A DNA stretch of 64,000 nucleotides from Dictyoglomus thermophilum H-6-12 (GTDB lineage: Bacteria > Dictyoglomota > Dictyoglomia > Dictyoglomales > Dictyoglomaceae), in assembly GCF_000020965.1 (NCBI RefSeq), contig NC_011297.1:600387-664386 (forward strand), given 5' to 3'. How positions within the stretch are numbered: the stretch's first letter is position 1; each line of letters begins with the position of its first letter. Under the pieces are notes generated by a model. That model saw only the letters and a program-made list of their open reading frames with translations, made no database searches and was not told the origin of the DNA. A program made the translations under genes and the position numbers. Of this stretch, positions 49,287-61,700 are shown piece by piece.

Positions 49287-49326
49287 GAGGCAGAAGGAAT
49301 TAATTCCTTCTGCCTCATAATTTTTT
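49287..49326 (+). terminator. Terminator after spoVS
   Basis: GAGGCAGAAGGAA (49287-49299) and TTCCTTCTGCCTC (49304-49316) form a perfect 13-bp stem with a TTAA loop, followed by ATAATTTTTT. Ends the long rseP-spoVS transcript. Confidence 0.92.
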
Positions 49327-49337
49327 ATAGTATATAT

Positions 49338-49349
49338 TTATGGTATAAT
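49338..49349 (+). promoter_or_regulatory. Extended -10 promoter of rpmE
   Basis: TGG followed by TATAAT (49344-49349), an extended -10 element; the -35 is only a T tract. Located 42 bases before the rpmE ATG. Confidence 0.5.
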
Positions 49350-49390
49350 TCACAAGGAAAAAATGAGTAATGAAAGGAGAGGTTAAAAAT

Positions 49391-49597
49391 ATGAAGAAAG
49401 GAATTCATCCTGAATTAAAAAAAGCGAGAATTGTTTGTGCTTGTGGGGCAGTTTATGAAACATTATCTACAAAAGAATACATGACTGTAGAAATATGCTC
49501 AAAGTGTCATCCATTCTTTACTGGGCAGAGGAAATTTGTGGATACCGAAGGAAGAGTCGAGAGATTCGCTAAAAAATACAATTGGGAAATTAAGTAA
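49391..49597 (+). CDS. rpmE: Ribosomal protein L31, zinc-binding form
   Basis: 68 aa. [32 protein letters not shown] and FAKKYNW are typical. The CxC and CSKC pairs give the zinc site (C+ type). The start is ATG 49391, with AAAGGAG 11 bases before; the earlier ATG 49370 contains the ribosome site and is not used. Begins a new transcription unit running into thyX and beyond. Confidence 0.95.
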   Translation: MKKGIHPELKKARIVCACGAVYETLSTKEYMTVEICSKCHPFFTGQRKFVDTEGRVERFAKKYNWEIK

Positions 49598-49599
49598 AG

Positions 49600-50256
49600 T
49601 TGAGAGTCAAATTAATTTCTTATACGCCAGAGCCTGAAAAGGTATGTGCTCTGGCTATGCGTCTTTGCCATTATCAGGGAAATATTGAGGAGTTAGAAGA
49701 AAAACTAACTCCTGAGGAGATTTCTCGTCTACTTAATAAGGCTAAAAAGCTTCAACATATGTCTATATTCGAGCATGCCTCTTTTACCTTCTATATAGAG
49801 GGTGTGTCAAGGGTAACTACTCACCAGTTGGTTAGACATAGAATTGCTTCTTATTCTCAGCAGAGCCAAAGGTATGTGAAGATAAAGGATGAATATGTTA
49901 TTCCTGAAACTATAGAAAAGGAAGAACAAAGGTTGAATATATATAGGGATTTAATTAATAAGGCTTTTGAGGCTTACGAAGAATTGGTAAAGCTTGGGGT
50001 CCCCAAAGAGGATGCAAGGTATCTCTTGCCCCAAGCTGTGGAGTCCAAGATTATAGTTACAATGAATGCTAGAGAGCTAATGCATTTTTTTACTCTAAGA
50101 ACATGTAATTCTGCTCAGTGGGAGATAAGAGAACTTGCTTGGAAGATGCTGGATTTAGTAAAAAATGTAGCTCCTGTGATTTTCTCCGATGCTGGTCCTC
50201 CATGTTTTAGAGGGCCGTGTCCAGAAGGAAAAAATTGTATTCCGGAGAGAGGGTGA
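49600..50256 (+). CDS. thyX: Flavin-dependent thymidylate synthase
   Basis: 218-aa FAD enzyme making dTMP from dUMP with methylene-tetrahydrofolate, without using folate as reductant. Hallmark [14 protein letters not shown] (about residues 80-93) matches the ThyX RHRx7S motif; [15 protein letters not shown] and [16 protein letters not shown] are also family regions. TTG start two bases after rpmE with poor Shine-Dalgarno, so probably coupled. Thermophile-typical replacement of ThyA. The methylene donor comes from GlyA, encoded downstream. Confidence 0.95.
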   Translation: MRVKLISYTPEPEKVCALAMRLCHYQGNIEELEEKLTPEEISRLLNKAKKLQHMSIFEHASFTFYIEGVSRVTTHQLVRHRIASYSQQSQRYVKIKDEYVIPETIEKEEQRLNIYRDLINKAFEAYEELVKLGVPKEDARYLLPQAVESKIIVTMNARELMHFFTLRTCNSAQWEIRELAWKMLDLVKNVAPVIFSDAGPPCFRGPCPEGKNCIPERG

Positions 50257-50264
50257 AAGAATAT

Positions 50265-50861
50265 ATGGAGATTTTAAATGGTCCTTCTGGATGGATAGAG
50301 GTAATATGTGGGGGAATGTATAGTGGTAAGAGTGAGGAGTTAATAAGAAGGGTAAGAAGAGCTCAGATAGCTAAACAGAAGGTTCAAGTTTTCAAGCATA
50401 GCTTAGATATAAGATATGATAAGGATTATGTTGCTTCTCATACAGGATTAAAAATAGAGGCGATTCCTGTAAGTAGTAGTGCTGATATAGAGAGATTAGT
50501 GGAGGATGATACTCAAGTAGTAGCTATAGAAGAAGGTCAGTTTTTTGATATGGGTATTGTAAAGGTTTGCCAAAGGCTTGCAGATAAGGGGAAGAGAGTT
50601 ATAGTGGCTGGGCTTGATCAAGATTTCAGAGGTGAACCCTTTGGTCCTATGCCATATCTGATGGCTGTAGCAGAGTATGTAGATAAACTACATGCCATAT
50701 GTATGAAATGTGGAAATGTGGCGAGTAGAACCCAGAGAATAATAGATGGAAAACCAGCTTACTATGATGATCCAATAATACTTGTAGGAGCCTTTGAGAC
50801 CTATGAGGCAAGATGTAGGAATTGTCATATTGTATTAAGGAGAGACGAAAATGAAAAGTAA
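50265..50861 (+). CDS. tdk: Thymidine kinase (type II)
   Basis: 198 aa, salvage of thymidine. P-loop [16 protein letters not shown], DEx-like AIEEGQFFD, lasso [15 protein letters not shown] and zinc Cys in CMKCGNVA and CRNCH. Start set at ATG 50265 with GGGTGA eight bases upstream; GTG 50253, overlapping the thyX stop as GTGA, is an alternative. Neighbour of thyX, so both de novo and salvage dTMP enzymes share one operon. Confidence 0.93.
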   Translation: MEILNGPSGWIEVICGGMYSGKSEELIRRVRRAQIAKQKVQVFKHSLDIRYDKDYVASHTGLKIEAIPVSSSADIERLVEDDTQVVAIEEGQFFDMGIVKVCQRLADKGKRVIVAGLDQDFRGEPFGPMPYLMAVAEYVDKLHAICMKCGNVASRTQRIIDGKPAYYDDPIILVGAFETYEARCRNCHIVLRRDENEK

Positions 50862-51735
50862 AAAAGATCTGGTAGGCGGACAGGCAGTATACGAAGGAGT
50901 AATGATGAGAAAAGGTATAGATATAGCGGTTGCTGTAAGAGACCCTGATGGACAGATTGTGATCAAGAAGGAAAGACTTCAACCTTATTTTAAAAAGTGG
51001 ACTCAGATTCCCTTTTTAAGGGGTTTAATGATATTGATGGATTCTCTTTTTTGGGGTATCAAGGCTTTGAACTATTCTACCCAAGTGGCTTTTAAAGAGG
51101 AAGAAAAGATTGACAATAATTGGGAAATTGGTTTAGCTTTATTACTTGGTTTTGCTCTTTTTGTAGTTTTATTTATTGTTCTACCTTTGTTAATTGTGAG
51201 ACCTATAGAAAGATATATCTCATCACAGATAATTATAAGGTTATTAGAAGGAATTGTTAGGCTTGTTATTTTTGTCCTTTATCTTTTTAGTATAACGAAG
51301 ATAAAAGAGATTTATAGAGTGTTTCAGTATCATGGTGCTGAACATAAAACTGTCTTCTGTTATGAGGCAGGAGAGGAATTGACTGTTGAGAATTGTAGAA
51401 AATATTCTCGTTTTCATCCAAGATGTGGTACTTCTTTTCTGCTTGTGGTAATGCTTGTAAGTATAGTTGTATTTGCTTTTTTGGGACAACAGCCTTTCTT
51501 ACTTAGAATTATTTCGCGAATACTTTTAATCCCCGTGATTTTTAGTTTATCTTATGAGATAATAAGAATAGGATCGCAGCATACTGATTCCTGGTTCTGG
51601 AAAATTATTCTTACTCCTGGATTATGGATGCAGTATTTTACTACAAAGGAACCTGATGATTATCAACTTGAGACAGCTATTGTTGCCTTGAAGGAGGTGA
51701 CAGAGAAGGAATATGCTTCAGAAGTTGGTTCTTGA
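50851..51735 (+). CDS. DUF1385 membrane protein (YqhQ-like)
   Basis: 294 aa. The N-terminus has [14 protein letters not shown], then a membrane helix pair (about 90-150). [13 protein letters not shown] and [13 protein letters not shown] form the conserved His/Cys-containing core, and two further helices follow. The family is widespread next to prfA/prmC in Firmicutes and has no proven function; the conserved AEHK and HPRCGTSF motifs look catalytic or metal-binding. Overlaps tdk by 11 and prfA by 23 bases. Confidence 0.9.
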   Translation: MKSKKDLVGGQAVYEGVMMRKGIDIAVAVRDPDGQIVIKKERLQPYFKKWTQIPFLRGLMILMDSLFWGIKALNYSTQVAFKEEEKIDNNWEIGLALLLGFALFVVLFIVLPLLIVRPIERYISSQIIIRLLEGIVRLVIFVLYLFSITKIKEIYRVFQYHGAEHKTVFCYEAGEELTVENCRKYSRFHPRCGTSFLLVVMLVSIVVFAFLGQQPFLLRIISRILLIPVIFSLSYEIIRIGSQHTDSWFWKIILTPGLWMQYFTTKEPDDYQLETAIVALKEVTEKEYASEVGS

Positions 51736-52816
51736 TAAATTAGAAGAAATAGAAAAGAGATTTAAAGAGATAGAAAATCTTCTCACTAAAGAGGAGATCA
51801 TTTCTGATTTAAGCAGATATCAGTCTTTGTTAAAAGAAAGAGCAAAGATAGAAGAGATAGTAGAGAAATTTAGTGAATATAAGAAACTGCTTAAAGAAAG
51901 AGAAGATCTCGAAGTTATGACTAAAGAAGAACAAGACGAGGATTTACGCTCTCTTGCAGAAGCAGAATTAGAAGAGATTGAAAAGAAACTTGAAAAAATC
52001 GAGTTTGATTTAAAGGCTCTTCTTTTGCCAAAGGATCCTAACGATGAAAAAAACATTATTATGGAGATAAGAGCAGGTACTGGGGGAGAAGAGGCTGCAT
52101 TATTTGCTGCTGATCTTTTTAGAATGTATGTAGGATATGCCCAGAAAAAGGGATGGAAAGTAGAGATTGTTAGTTCCAACCCTACAGGACTTGGGGGATA
52201 TAAAGAAATAATATTTATAGTTGAAGGAAAAGGAGCATACAGTAGACTAAAGTTTGAGAGTGGAGTGCATAGGGTTCAAAGAGTTCCCATAACGGAGTCC
52301 AGTGGAAGAATTCATACTTCTACTGCTACAGTAGCTGTACTTCCTGAGATGGAAGAGGTTGATGTTGAGATTGATCCTAAGGATCTCAGGATAGAGACTT
52401 TTAGATCAGGTGGAGCAGGCGGTCAGCACGTTAATAAGACCGAATCGGGTGTGAGAATTACTCATATCCCTTCTGGTATTGTAGTACAGTGCCAAGATGA
52501 GAGATCCCAACATCAAAATAGAGAAAAGGCAATGAAAGTCTTGAGGGCAAGACTTTACGAATATTATCAAAGAGAAAAGGAAAATGAGATTGCATCTCAA
52601 AGAAGACAGCAAGTAGGTACAGGAGAAAGAAGTGAAAAAATTAGGACTTACAATTTTCCTCAAAGAAGAGTAACAGATCACCGAATTAATTATTCCTCTT
52701 TCCAATTAGAAGAGGTATTATCGGGAGAGTTAGATGAGTTTATTGATAGATTGATTCTTGCTGAAAAAGAAGAGCAAATCAAGAAGTTATTTGAGGAAGT
52801 TGGCGCAACCTCTTAG
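51713..52816 (+). CDS. prfA: Peptide chain release factor 1
   Basis: 367 aa. Reads UAA/UAG and releases the nascent chain. Motifs: helical N-terminal domain, [30 protein letters not shown], and the catalytic GGQ in [13 protein letters not shown], followed by the RF1-type end. PrmC, which methylates the GGQ glutamine, is encoded next and starts inside the prfA 3' end. prfA itself starts inside DUF1385. Confidence 0.96.
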   Translation: MLQKLVLDKLEEIEKRFKEIENLLTKEEIISDLSRYQSLLKERAKIEEIVEKFSEYKKLLKEREDLEVMTKEEQDEDLRSLAEAELEEIEKKLEKIEFDLKALLLPKDPNDEKNIIMEIRAGTGGEEAALFAADLFRMYVGYAQKKGWKVEIVSSNPTGLGGYKEIIFIVEGKGAYSRLKFESGVHRVQRVPITESSGRIHTSTATVAVLPEMEEVDVEIDPKDLRIETFRSGGAGGQHVNKTESGVRITHIPSGIVVQCQDERSQHQNREKAMKVLRARLYEYYQREKENEIASQRRQQVGTGERSEKIRTYNFPQRRVTDHRINYSSFQLEEVLSGELDEFIDRLILAEKEEQIKKLFEEVGATS

Positions 52817-53648
52817 AGAAGTTTTGATATGGTTGAAGAAGGAAATCGAGAAATTTAATCCTGAATCAGCATGGTTAGAAGCTGAACTATTAATAGCTTT
52901 TGTATTAAATAAGGAAAGAGCATTTATATATACAATTGATTTTTTAGAAGAAGAAAAAATAGAGGAAATCAAAAGGCTTCTAGATTTAAGAAAGAAAGGT
53001 ATTCCTTTAAATTATATAATTAAGAAAAAAGAGTTTTACAATACCGAATTTTTTATTGAAAAAGGGGTCCTCATACCAAGAAATGAAACGGAAATATTAA
53101 TAGAAGTTGCAAAAGATTCTATTTTGAGGGAAGGGTATTATAGAGTAGCAGAAGTTGGGGTTGGTAGTGGAAATATCTCTATAACTCTTGCTAAGGAGTT
53201 TGAGAACATAAAGATATATGCTTGTGATATATCTCCAAAGGCCATAAAAATAGCAAGGTTTAATGCTGAGATAAATAAGGTTTCTGATAAAATTGAGTTC
53301 TTTTATGGACCATTTATTTATCCCCTTATTTATAGAAATATCGATTTTGAAATCTTATTAAGTAATCCTCCTTATGTGGCTTCTTATGAATTTCCTTTTT
53401 TGCAAAAGGAAGTTAAAAGAGAACCATGGGAAGCTCTTTATGGAGGATGGGATGGATGTGAATTTTATAGAACTCTTTTTAAGATTTTGAAAGATAAAGG
53501 GAAGAAATTTGTGGCTATATTGGAAATATCTCCTTTTATATATAAAAAAGTTTTAAACATTGTAAAAAGATTTTTTAATAATGTAATAGTAGAATCTTTT
53601 GAAGATAGTTTAGGATATAAGAGGGTCTTGAGGGTCGTATGGCAATAG
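52800..53648 (+). CDS. prmC: Release factor glutamine methyltransferase
   Basis: 282 aa. N-terminal helical domain ([14 protein letters not shown]), SAM-binding [16 protein letters not shown], and the NPPY motif in [13 protein letters not shown] that recognises the substrate Gln. Start assigned to TTG 52800: the sequence from here ([12 protein letters not shown]) matches the family N-terminus, whereas upstream in-frame residues belong to an overlapping read of prfA. Ribosome site is weak, so translation is probably coupled to prfA. Length 282 is typical. Confidence 0.93.
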   Translation: MAQPLREVLIWLKKEIEKFNPESAWLEAELLIAFVLNKERAFIYTIDFLEEEKIEEIKRLLDLRKKGIPLNYIIKKKEFYNTEFFIEKGVLIPRNETEILIEVAKDSILREGYYRVAEVGVGSGNISITLAKEFENIKIYACDISPKAIKIARFNAEINKVSDKIEFFYGPFIYPLIYRNIDFEILLSNPPYVASYEFPFLQKEVKREPWEALYGGWDGCEFYRTLFKILKDKGKKFVAILEISPFIYKKVLNIVKRFFNNVIVESFEDSLGYKRVLRVVWQ

Positions 53649-54652
53649 TATTAAAAGTAGATAAAGATAATCCAGATTTAGAGGCTTTAGAAAAAGCTGC
53701 ACAAGTGCTTGATGCAGGGGGGCTTGTAGCTTTTCCTACGGAAACAGTTTATGGACTTGGAGCTGATGCTTTAAATCCAGAAGCAGTGAGGAAAATTTTC
53801 GTGGCAAAAGGCAGACCTCAAGACAATCCTATTATTGTTCATGTTGGCAAAAAGGAGCAAGTGTATAGTCTTGCTGAAAATGTCTCTCCTATAGCTGAAA
53901 GGCTTATGGAAAGGTTTTGGCCTGGACCTTTAACTTTAATATTTTATAAATCTAATCTTGTGAACGATATTGTTACTGCTGGAAGTCCTAAGGTTGGCAT
54001 AAGACAGCCAATGAATAAAGTTGCTCTTAAGCTTCTTGAGATCTTTGGTAGACCTATTGCTGCTCCTTCAGCGAATGCTTCTGGAAGACCTAGTCCAACA
54101 AGAGCAGAACATGTTATTGAAGATTTGGGAGATAGAATTGATATGATAATAGATGGTGGAGAGGTGAGTTTTGGAGTAGAATCTACGGTGCTTGATGTGA
54201 CCACAGATCCACCTATTATATATAGACCGGGTGCTTGTCCTAAAGAGGAAATTGAAAGAGTAATTGGAAGAAAAGTATTACTTTGGAGGGGAAAAAAGAC
54301 AGAGGATATTCCATCTCCTGGGTTAAAGTACAGACATTATGCACCAAAAGTTCCTTTATATATTATTGAAGAGTTTAATGAAATATGGCAAAATAAAATA
54401 GATATCTGGCTAAAAGAAGGTAAAAAGGTGGGTATTTTGGTTTCGAAGGAAAATGAAGGTCTTTATCCTGATATTGTTAAAAAATACGTTGTAGGAAGCA
54501 GAAATAATCTGAAAGAAGTTGCTTTGAATTTATTTTTTTATTTACGTAAACTAGAAAAAGAAGTAGATATAATAATTTCAGAGTCTTTTCCTGAGGAAGG
54601 AATTGGTCTTGCCATAATGGATAGATTAAGAAGAGCAGCAGGAGAGGGATAA
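53639..54652 (+). CDS. tsaC: Threonylcarbamoyl-AMP synthase (Sua5/YwlC type)
   Basis: 337 aa. Makes threonylcarbamoyl-adenylate for the t6A37 tRNA modification. Sua5 core (about 1-210): AGGLVAFPTETVYGLGADA, FVAKGRPQDNPIIVHV, FWPGPLTLI, PSANASGRPSPTRA and GVESTVLDV. The extra C-terminal Sua5 domain (about 215-337), absent from short TsaC, is present, as in Bacillus YwlC. Overlaps prmC by 10 bases. Confidence 0.94.
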   Translation: MAIVLKVDKDNPDLEALEKAAQVLDAGGLVAFPTETVYGLGADALNPEAVRKIFVAKGRPQDNPIIVHVGKKEQVYSLAENVSPIAERLMERFWPGPLTLIFYKSNLVNDIVTAGSPKVGIRQPMNKVALKLLEIFGRPIAAPSANASGRPSPTRAEHVIEDLGDRIDMIIDGGEVSFGVESTVLDVTTDPPIIYRPGACPKEEIERVIGRKVLLWRGKKTEDIPSPGLKYRHYAPKVPLYIIEEFNEIWQNKIDIWLKEGKKVGILVSKENEGLYPDIVKKYVVGSRNNLKEVALNLFFYLRKLEKEVDIIISESFPEEGIGLAIMDRLRRAAGEG

Positions 54653-54653
54653 G

Positions 54654-55097
54654 ATGAAGATAGTTTTTGTGTGCAGTGGAAATACATGTAGAAGTCCAAT
54701 GGCAGAATATCTTTTTAGGGATATTGTAAAAAAGCTTAATCTCTCTAATATAGAGGTAACTTCTGCAGGTATTTTTACTTACGAGGGCAGGGAACCTTCA
54801 TATCTTTCAGTAAAGGTAATGATAGAGCGAGGAATAGATATATCTTCTCATAGGTCTAGGAAGTTAACCTTTGACTTGATTAAAGAGGCTTCTTTAATTT
54901 ACACTATGACTAAAGATCAATTATTCGTATTAGGGGAAATGTATCCTGAGTTCAAAAATAAAATTTTGACTCTTGGAGAAGAGGATATTGAGGATCCTTT
55001 TGGACTTGATATTGAAAAATATAGAGAAGTTCGTGATAAGATAGAAAAAGCAATAACAAAAATTGTTGAAAATTTGAAGGAGAGGGTAGTAAGATGA
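54654..55097 (+). CDS. Low-molecular-weight protein phosphatase (YwlE-like)
   Basis: 147 aa. Catalytic loop VCSGNTCRSPMAE (CX5R) at residues about 6-18 and the acid Asp in EDPFGLD. The arginine-phosphatase YwlE subgroup carries Thr in the loop (GNTCRSP), as here, so dephosphorylation of arginine may be preferred over tyrosine. Gene order tsaC-ywlE-rpiB-glyA-upp is the same as in Bacillus. The stop overlaps the rpiB start by four bases. Confidence 0.9.
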   Translation: MKIVFVCSGNTCRSPMAEYLFRDIVKKLNLSNIEVTSAGIFTYEGREPSYLSVKVMIERGIDISSHRSRKLTFDLIKEASLIYTMTKDQLFVLGEMYPEFKNKILTLGEEDIEDPFGLDIEKYREVRDKIEKAITKIVENLKERVVR

Positions 55098-55540
55098 AAA
55101 TTGCAATAGGAGCTGATCATGCGGGGTATATGTTAAAAGAAGAATTGAAACATTGGCTTGATGAATGGAATATTCCCTATCATGATTTTGGGACTTATTC
55201 TCCTGAAAGAGTAGATTACCCTGATTATGGAATCCTTGTGGCAAGGGCAGTTGCGAAAGGTGGTTTTGAAAAAGGAATTTTAATATGTGGTACAGGGATA
55301 GGTATGAGTATTGTAGCAAATAAAGTAAAAGGGATAAGAGCTGCGCTATGTAGAGATCCATATGAGGCAAAATTAAGTAGAGAACACAATGATGCTAACA
55401 TATTAGCTTTAGGTGGTAGAATTTTAGGCTTTGATCTTGCAAAGGAGATAGTTAGGGTATGGTTAAACACTGAGTTTAGTGGGGGTAGACATAAGGTAAG
55501 AATAGATAAAATCTCGAGGATTGAGGAGGATGAGCTGTGA
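55094..55540 (+). CDS. rpiB: Ribose-5-phosphate isomerase B
   Basis: 148 aa. Interconverts ribulose- and ribose-5-phosphate. [31 protein letters not shown] and the catalytic-loop [23 protein letters not shown] (in part) with the proton-transfer Cys. Supplies Prs. Ends inside the glyA start overlap. Confidence 0.95.
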   Translation: MKIAIGADHAGYMLKEELKHWLDEWNIPYHDFGTYSPERVDYPDYGILVARAVAKGGFEKGILICGTGIGMSIVANKVKGIRAALCRDPYEAKLSREHNDANILALGGRILGFDLAKEIVRVWLNTEFSGGRHKVRIDKISRIEEDEL

Positions 55541-56781
55541 GGTATTTACCAGAGGTTGATCCTGAAATTTACGAGGCCATTAAGAGTGAGGAGTATAGAG
55601 AAGAATATCATTTAGAACTTATTGCTTCTGAAAATTTTGTGAGTAGAGCTGTTTTAGAGGCTCAAGGTTCTGTTCTTACCAATAAATATGCTGAAGGTTA
55701 TCCCGGAAAGAGGTATTATGGTGGATGTATGTATGTGGATAAGGTAGAAGATATAGCAAGGGAGAGAGTAAAGACAATATATGGAGCTGAGCATGCTAAT
55801 GTACAACCCCATTCAGGTAGCCAAGCCAATATGGCTGTTTATTTTGTGGTTTTAAATCCTGGAGATAATGTTCTGGGGATGAATCTTGCTCATGGTGGAC
55901 ACTTGACGCATGGAAGTCCTGTTAATTTTTCAGGAAAGTTATATAATTTTTATTTTTATGGCGTAGATAGAGATACGGAAATGATAAATTATGATTCAGT
56001 TTGGAACTTGGCAAAAGAGGTAAAACCTAAGCTAATAGTTGCTGGTGCAAGTGCTTATCCGAGAATTATAGACTTTGAAAAATTTGCTCAAATAGCAGAG
56101 GACGTAGGTGCTTATTTCATGGTAGACATGGCTCATATAGCTGGACTTGTTGCTGCAGGATTGCATCCATCTCCTGTTCCTTATGCGCATTTTGTTACGA
56201 GTACTACTCATAAAACCTTAAGAGGACCGAGGGGTGGATTTATTTTATGTAAAAAAGAATTTGCCAAGGAAATTGACAAGGCAGTGTTCCCAGGAATTCA
56301 AGGAGGACCCTTGATGCACGTGATAGCTGCTAAGGCAGTAGCCTTTAAAGAAGCAATGACCCCTGAATTTAAGGAATATCAGAAGCAGATAATTTTAAAT
56401 GCAAAGGCTATGGCAGAAGAACTTATGAGATTAGGATATAGACTTGTGAGTGGTGGAACTGACAATCATCTCATGCTGGTAGATCTGAGGGATAAGGGAA
56501 TAACTGGAAAAGAGGCAGAGAAAGCTCTGGAGGAGGCTGGTATAACTGTGAATAAGAATGCAATACCTTTTGATCCTCAACCTCCTACAGTAACTAGTGG
56601 AATTAGGATAGGTACTCCTGCATTAACTACTCGTGGAATGAAAGAAGATGAGATGAGATATGTAGCAAGGTTGATTCATGAGGTTCTTTCAAACTTTAAG
56701 GATAGTAAAGTGAAAGAAAAGGTTAAAAAAGAAGTAGAAGAACTTTGTAAACAATTTCCAATTTATAGAAAGGAGAATTAA
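55537..56781 (+). CDS. glyA: Serine hydroxymethyltransferase
   Basis: 414-aa PLP enzyme converting serine and tetrahydrofolate to glycine and methylene-THF, the donor for Thy[60 protein letters not shown], and the PLP lysine in [18 protein letters not shown] start overlapping rpiB stop (GTGA). Standard length. Confidence 0.97.
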   Translation: MRYLPEVDPEIYEAIKSEEYREEYHLELIASENFVSRAVLEAQGSVLTNKYAEGYPGKRYYGGCMYVDKVEDIARERVKTIYGAEHANVQPHSGSQANMAVYFVVLNPGDNVLGMNLAHGGHLTHGSPVNFSGKLYNFYFYGVDRDTEMINYDSVWNLAKEVKPKLIVAGASAYPRIIDFEKFAQIAEDVGAYFMVDMAHIAGLVAAGLHPSPVPYAHFVTSTTHKTLRGPRGGFILCKKEFAKEIDKAVFPGIQGGPLMHVIAAKAVAFKEAMTPEFKEYQKQIILNAKAMAEELMRLGYRLVSGGTDNHLMLVDLRDKGITGKEAEKALEEAGITVNKNAIPFDPQPPTVTSGIRIGTPALTTRGMKEDEMRYVARLIHEVLSNFKDSKVKEKVKKEVEELCKQFPIYRKEN

Positions 56782-57408
<627 letters not shown>

Positions 57409-57427
57409 AATGATAGGTGATCTACAT

Positions 57428-58711
57428 GTGAGAAAAGACAAGTTTGTCATTGAGGGAGGACACAAACTTAGGGGAGAAATAGAGATATGGGGAAGCAAAA
57501 ATGCTTCTTTACCCATAATGGCTGCCTCTGTTTTGAACTCTGGTGATTTAATTCTTGATAATGTGCCTCCTGTTAAAGACAACATCACTATGGCTGAGAT
57601 ATTAAAATTTTTAGGAATGGAAGTAGAATTTCTTGGTGGCGATAGATTACATATAAAGGGTGAACCTAAGGGATGGAGAGCTCCATATGAACTTGTTTCT
57701 AAAATGAGAGCATCTTTTGAATTGATGGGACCTTTACTTGCTCGTTTTGGAGAAGCGGAAATTCCTTACCCAGGTGGTTGTAGAATAGGGCTGAGACCAG
57801 TAGACTTACATATTAAGGGTTTTGAAAGTTTAGGGGCAGAGGTTACAGTTGAAAAGGGTTATGTATGCGCAAGAGCTAAAAAAGGATTAAAAGGTACAAA
57901 AATACATTTAGATAAGCCGAGTGTAGGAGCTACAAGGAATATAATGATGGCTGCAGTTATGGCAGAGGGAGAGACAGTTATTGAAAATGCTGCTTGCGAG
58001 CCCGAAGTAGTAGATTTAGGGAACTTCTTAAGGATGATGGGGGCAGAGATTGAAGGATTAGGGACATCTACTATTTATATAAAAGGTAAAAAAGAGTTAA
58101 AGCCTGTAGACTACTATAAAGTTATTCCTGATAGAATTGCAGCAGGGACTTTTATTATTGCTGGGGTAATGTTGGGAAAAGATCTAATTATAAAAAATGT
58201 TGAACCTGAACATTTACAAAGCTTATTTATAAAGCTAAAAGAAGCTGGAGTGGAGAGTTTTCAAATCAAGGAGAGAGAAGTAAGAGTTAAGGCAGCAAAA
58301 AATTGGAAAGGTATAGAGGTAACTACAATGCCTTATCCTGGTTTTCCTACTGATCTTCAGCCTCAAATGATGGTATTTTTAAGTCTTGCTCAAGGGAGTA
58401 GTTTGATTGTAGAAACAGTTTTTGAAAATAGATTTCTTCACGTAGGAGAACTATTACGTCTTGGTGCTAAGATAAGTATAGATGGTAGAACAGCATTAAT
58501 TCAGGGTGTGGAAAAACTTAAAGGGGCACCTGTAGAGGCCACAGACTTAAGAGCTGGTGCTGCTCTTGTGCTTGCAGGGTTGGTGGCTGAGGGAATTACT
58601 GAGGTTTTAGATGTGGGAGAACATATTGATAGGGGTTATGTAGCCTTAGAGGATAAACTATCGAGTTTGGGTGCTAAGATTAAAAGGGTCTATTATGAAG
58701 AAAGTAACTAA
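57428..58711 (+). CDS. murA: UDP-GlcNAc 1-carboxyvinyltransferase
   Basis: 427 aa. First committed step of peptidoglycan synthesis. KFVIEGGHKLRGEIEIWGSKNASLP at the N-terminus (in part), catalytic Cys in PGGCRIGLRPVDLH, GVGATRN-like PSVGATRNIMMAA, and DLRAGAALVLAGL. Start set at GTG 57428 because AGGTGA lies seven bases upstream and MRKDKFVIEGG fits the family; ATG 57410 or ATG 57377 (inside upp) are less likely. The tamB-like gene begins in its 3' end. Confidence 0.94.
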   Translation: MRKDKFVIEGGHKLRGEIEIWGSKNASLPIMAASVLNSGDLILDNVPPVKDNITMAEILKFLGMEVEFLGGDRLHIKGEPKGWRAPYELVSKMRASFELMGPLLARFGEAEIPYPGGCRIGLRPVDLHIKGFESLGAEVTVEKGYVCARAKKGLKGTKIHLDKPSVGATRNIMMAAVMAEGETVIENAACEPEVVDLGNFLRMMGAEIEGLGTSTIYIKGKKELKPVDYYKVIPDRIAAGTFIIAGVMLGKDLIIKNVEPEHLQSLFIKLKEAGVESFQIKEREVRVKAAKNWKGIEVTTMPYPGFPTDLQPQMMVFLSLAQGSSLIVETVFENRFLHVGELLRLGAKISIDGRTALIQGVEKLKGAPVEATDLRAGAALVLAGLVAEGITEVLDVGEHIDRGYVALEDKLSSLGAKIKRVYYEESN

Positions 58712-61700
58712 AGTTTTATTAATCTTTACTTCTATATTAATCTCTTTAATATTTTTTGTAATTATTACCTCTCCTTTTTGGGTCAAACCATTGATTTATT
58801 ATATTCTTGAGAAGAATTTCGGGAATTATATAAGGGCTGAAGATGTAAGGTATATTTTTCCAAATAAACTACAAATATCTACTTTAGAAATAGGAGATTT
58901 TGCTAGTTTTTCTAATGCAAGTATTTCTCTGCAAAATCTTATAAAACTTTCTCCTGTTAATATAGAATTGACTAAGCCTAAAATAACTGTTATTCACAAT
59001 GAAAAGGGAGAATGGATTTTTCCTCAAATACCGGGAATTGATGCCTCTAAGCCTGGAGGCTCAAGCAGTATAAATGTAGAGATAAAGGCAAAGATTAAGG
59101 ATGGAATAGTTATTGTTAGAGATTTAAGGATTAAGAAAGATATAGAGATCGGAAAGGTAAATGGTGACTTGAGTTGGAAAAACCAAGTTATTACTTATAG
59201 TGTGTCTACTTTTATTGATAATCAACAAATAAAAAGTTATGGTAATTATGACTTCTCTAAGGAAAAAGGCAGTCTAACCTTTGAGTTTAAGAATGCTTTG
59301 GCTAATGTATGGGCTCCAATTTTTCTATCTGATATATTTCAGATCGAAAAAGGTTATTTTACTGGGTGGATAAATACTCAGGGGGAGAAAAGTTTTTGGT
59401 CTGCAACTGGAGAAATTAATGCATCCAAAGTTGAGGGTAAGATTGCTTCTTTTAGTCCTAAATTCGCAGATGTGAGTACAAAGGTGAAAATTGAAGGAGA
59501 AAATATAACAATCCTTGAGGGGAAAGGTAAACTCTGGGAAGCAGATATAAAATTTTTAGGTAAAGTTTCTCCCACACCTAACTTAAGTATAAGTTTTGGA
59601 AATTTAAATTTAGAAAAAGTAGATAAAGAATTTTTCAAAAATAGTATCAATTTAAAAGGAAATGCAAAAGGTGAAATTCTTATCTCTGATTCTTGGGAAG
59701 AAACTGTGGTAAAAGGTTATATTGTTGCTGAAAAAGGTTCTATATATAATTTTGTTTTTGATAGCATAAGGGTGAATACAGACTCAAAATTGCCTTTGAT
59801 AAGTTTAGAGATTTTAGGGAATCTTGATGTTGGTTCTTTAACAGGAAAGGCCTCTTTGAATTTAAAGAGTGGTTTTATTACCTTAAAACTTGATGCTAAT
59901 AATATCAAGGTAGAAAAGATAGCAGAGGTCTTTAATCTTCCTAAAATGGAGGGAAAAGGAGACGTTATAATAGAGGCCAAGAAGGATAAGAAGTGGAAAA
60001 TATTGGTAAGTGGTGTTATTGAGAATGGTAGGCTCGGAGAATACTCTGCAGAAAATATTAAATTTAACTTCGAAAATGAAGATATAGACTTCAATTTACC
60101 CCTTGGTGATAGTTTTTTTTTCCAAAGAGGTTAAAAATTGAAATTTTAGGGTTTTCTTTTAAGGGTTTACAGGCTAACGGAAATTTATTTTTCTCCAAAA
60201 CCTCATTAAGCTCTAAGATATATAATCTCAGCGGAAAGGTTCTTTTCTCCGGTTTAGGTGTATTATGGATTTATGGTAAGTATGATTTTGATAAGCCTTA
60301 TGGTGATATATCTTTAATTTCTTCAGATTTTAATTTAAAGGATCTAAAATCTCTGTTAGGATTAAACATACCAGAAATAGAGAGTAGGGTTTACTTTAGG
60401 GGAAAAATTACAGGAGATTTATTTCACTCTCCAAATTATAATGCAAGTCTTTATTTAAAGGGGATTAAGATAAGCAATTTTAATGTTGATAGAATTAATC
60501 TTCACCTTAAAGGTAAAGACATAAATAACCTAGATCTTTCTATAAGTGGAAAATATGGTAACAATTTTTTGTTGGGTAAAGGAAAATTTAGTTATAGTAA
60601 TTTTAAATTTGATGTAAAAGGGAGGATTAATTGGCAAGATCAGATTAAGTTTAGTCCTTATTTTTTATTTACAGGTGATCTTTCTTCATGGAATTTGGAA
60701 ATATATCTGAAAAATTCTAGTCTAAAATATAATAACTACATGTTTAGAATTTCAGATCTTAACTTGAGGACTGATAGTAATAGAAATATAGAAGGACATA
60801 TTTTTTTAATTGACGGAGAGCAATTTGCATATATTGGGCTTAATGGAAATTGGGATGAGTGGAAATTAACCTTTTGGGGAGAAAATATAAAGGTATTAGG
60901 TGAAAAGATAAAAGTGATAAAGGTGAATTTAGATAGTAGTTTTTCTGGAGATTTTAATATTAAAGTTGGAGATTACTTGTTGAAAAGTGATTTTGGTCTA
61001 TCTTTAGATAGCAAATTTATTAATCTCAAAAACTTTTACTTTGATAAGTATTATTTGGGTGATATAAAGCTTTCCTTGGAAAATAACATCCTTAATATAG
61101 ATGGGCAGATTCTTCAAGGTTTTGTCAGAGGATACTATAAAATCGGAGAAAGCGGTAATTTGGATTTTTCAGATATAAGATTTGGTGATTTGAAGGTCTC
61201 AGGTACTGTTAATATTAGAAAAGATGGACTTATTTTTAAGATTCCTAAGTTAAATTTTAGCGGGTTAGATCTTGAAAATATTCAGTGTAAGCTTGATTTT
61301 GAGGAACCTAATCATGTGAAGGAATTTTCGGTGGAGATGCCTTTTAATATAAGGGTATATGGAGATTTTAATCTTGAAAGTGGTTATGTTAAGTCGCTAT
61401 TGTACATAAAAATGAAAGAAAAAGAGATTGGGTTCTTAAACCTTAAAGGAGATTTTGAGAAACTAAGTTTTATAGGTAATATATTTGCTGGAAGTGTTGA
61501 GGGTTATTATGATTTTAAAGAGAATTCTGCTATTTTGGATGTAAAAAATCTTAGCTTATCTGAGATTGACAGTAATTTTTATGGAAATCTCGAGGATTTT
61601 TCTGCTACTTTTAAAGAAGGATTTTTATCTTTTAAAGGAAATAGTACGAAAATGGGTTTTAAAGGAAATAGTATTGAAAATGTCTCCTTTAAAGGAAGTT

